The position numbers and the translations under genes were made by a program. Source: Musa acuminata AAA Group (lineage: Eukaryota; Streptophyta; Magnoliopsida; Zingiberales; Musaceae). Taken from it: 64,000 nt of DNA. The notes beneath the pieces were generated by a model that searched no databases, was not told where the DNA came from, and was given only the letters and a program-made list of their open reading frames with translations. The DNA is taken from contig NC_088338.1 in assembly GCF_036884655.1 (NCBI RefSeq), positions 3,788,001 to 3,852,000 on the forward strand, in the 5' to 3' direction. This document shows positions 63,455 through 64,000 of the stretch, one piece after another (within the stretch, counting starts at the first letter, position 1; each line of letters opens with the position of its first letter).

Positions 63455-64000
63455 TAAGCACTCAGCATTGTAGTAATTAGTCTTGGATTTCCCTGGAAGC
63501 TTCGCTTTACCTACATCTGGACATGCTTTATTTTGTGAGTTTTATGCATACGTTGTGTGGTCTAACATGTATTTTTCCACTTTGTCCTCACAGACTAGGA
63601 TGTTTGCACGATCTTAAAGATGCTAACTTTAAGGATGGGTGCACGGGTATAGATTCACAACAACTGTCTCTATGCGTCTCCATTTTATGGATTTTAATGC
63701 ATCAGAGACCTTACTAGTGTATTTCCCTGGATGCTTGTTTCACCTTGGCCATCTCAGACTGACGATAGAAGTCCTATGGCTATGAATGGGTGAAACATGT
63801 TGAAATGCCTCAAATTTGTTTATGATCCAGATGAGAACCCCAATGAGGACTAGCTCTGCATTTTCTGCCTGATGTCAAAATTCTTGGTGCATTATCTGCA
63901 TTATGTCTAAACCTCCTCTTAAGATATATGTTTAACAGAGCTAAAGTATCATACAGCTTAGTGGTTGTACATTAGGGGAGCCGTAGCTTGTCGTAGTTTT

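Overview
The window reads as plant nuclear DNA. Its genes are intron-rich with GT-AG introns, GC-rich first exons and AT-rich introns. It encodes cytosolic glutamine synthetase, a plastid-division protein of the ARC6 family, a chloroplast P-class PPR protein and a brassinosteroid-signalling kinase. Codon and protein style suggest an angiosperm, probably a monocot (a banana-like Zingiberales genome is my guess, not demonstrated). All gene models were spliced by hand from the sequence. The reading frame closes through every intron of the six complete intact models, and five of them end at a length typical of their family. I have no remembered family length for the sixth, the RING protein.

Layout: 308-3924 (+) cytosolic glutamine synthetase, 13 exons, 356 aa. 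6140-14070 (-) CDP1/PARC6-type plastid division protein, 12 exons, 826 aa, with a tandemly duplicated start-codon/5'UTR segment upstream. 15399-19050 (-) chloroplast PPR protein of the EMB2750/AtPPR2 (At3g06430) type, 3 exons, 491 aa. 19.1-26.6 kb is gene-poor and holds a 21-bp minisatellite, a decayed hAT-like transposase and a LINE ORF2 fragment. 26775-27884 (-) RING-H2 E3 ligase with an N-terminal zinc ribbon, one exon, 369 aa. 28.5-33.1 kb is repeat-rich: TA arrays, a 37-bp minisatellite and probable retroelement debris. 33114-38760 (+) is a broken dihydroorotate dehydrogenase (PYRD) gene. 39848-41155 (-) is a single-exon DUF6817-type gene interrupted by one in-frame TGA. 42399-49080 (-) is splicing factor SF3B subunit 2, 18 exons, 586 aa. 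51232-57408 (-) is V-ATPase subunit F, 4 coding exons, 130 aa. 58.3-62.6 kb is AT-rich intergenic DNA. 63042 to the window end (+) is the 5' part of a BSK-type receptor-like cytoplasmic kinase.

The genes are unrelated housekeeping functions (nitrogen assimilation, organelle division, organelle RNA binding, ubiquitination, splicing, proton pumping, hormone signalling), so no operon-like or clustered pathway logic is implied. I found no convincing novel multigene system. The most informative oddities are the dated decay of the PYRD copy (internal deletion, 5-bp frameshifting duplication, lost flavin-site residues, and a tiny retro-insertion whose target-site duplication copied a splice acceptor), the single nonsense codon in the DUF6817 gene, the duplicated start region of the CDP1 gene that creates an upstream ORF, and several previously unlabelled diverged minisatellites.
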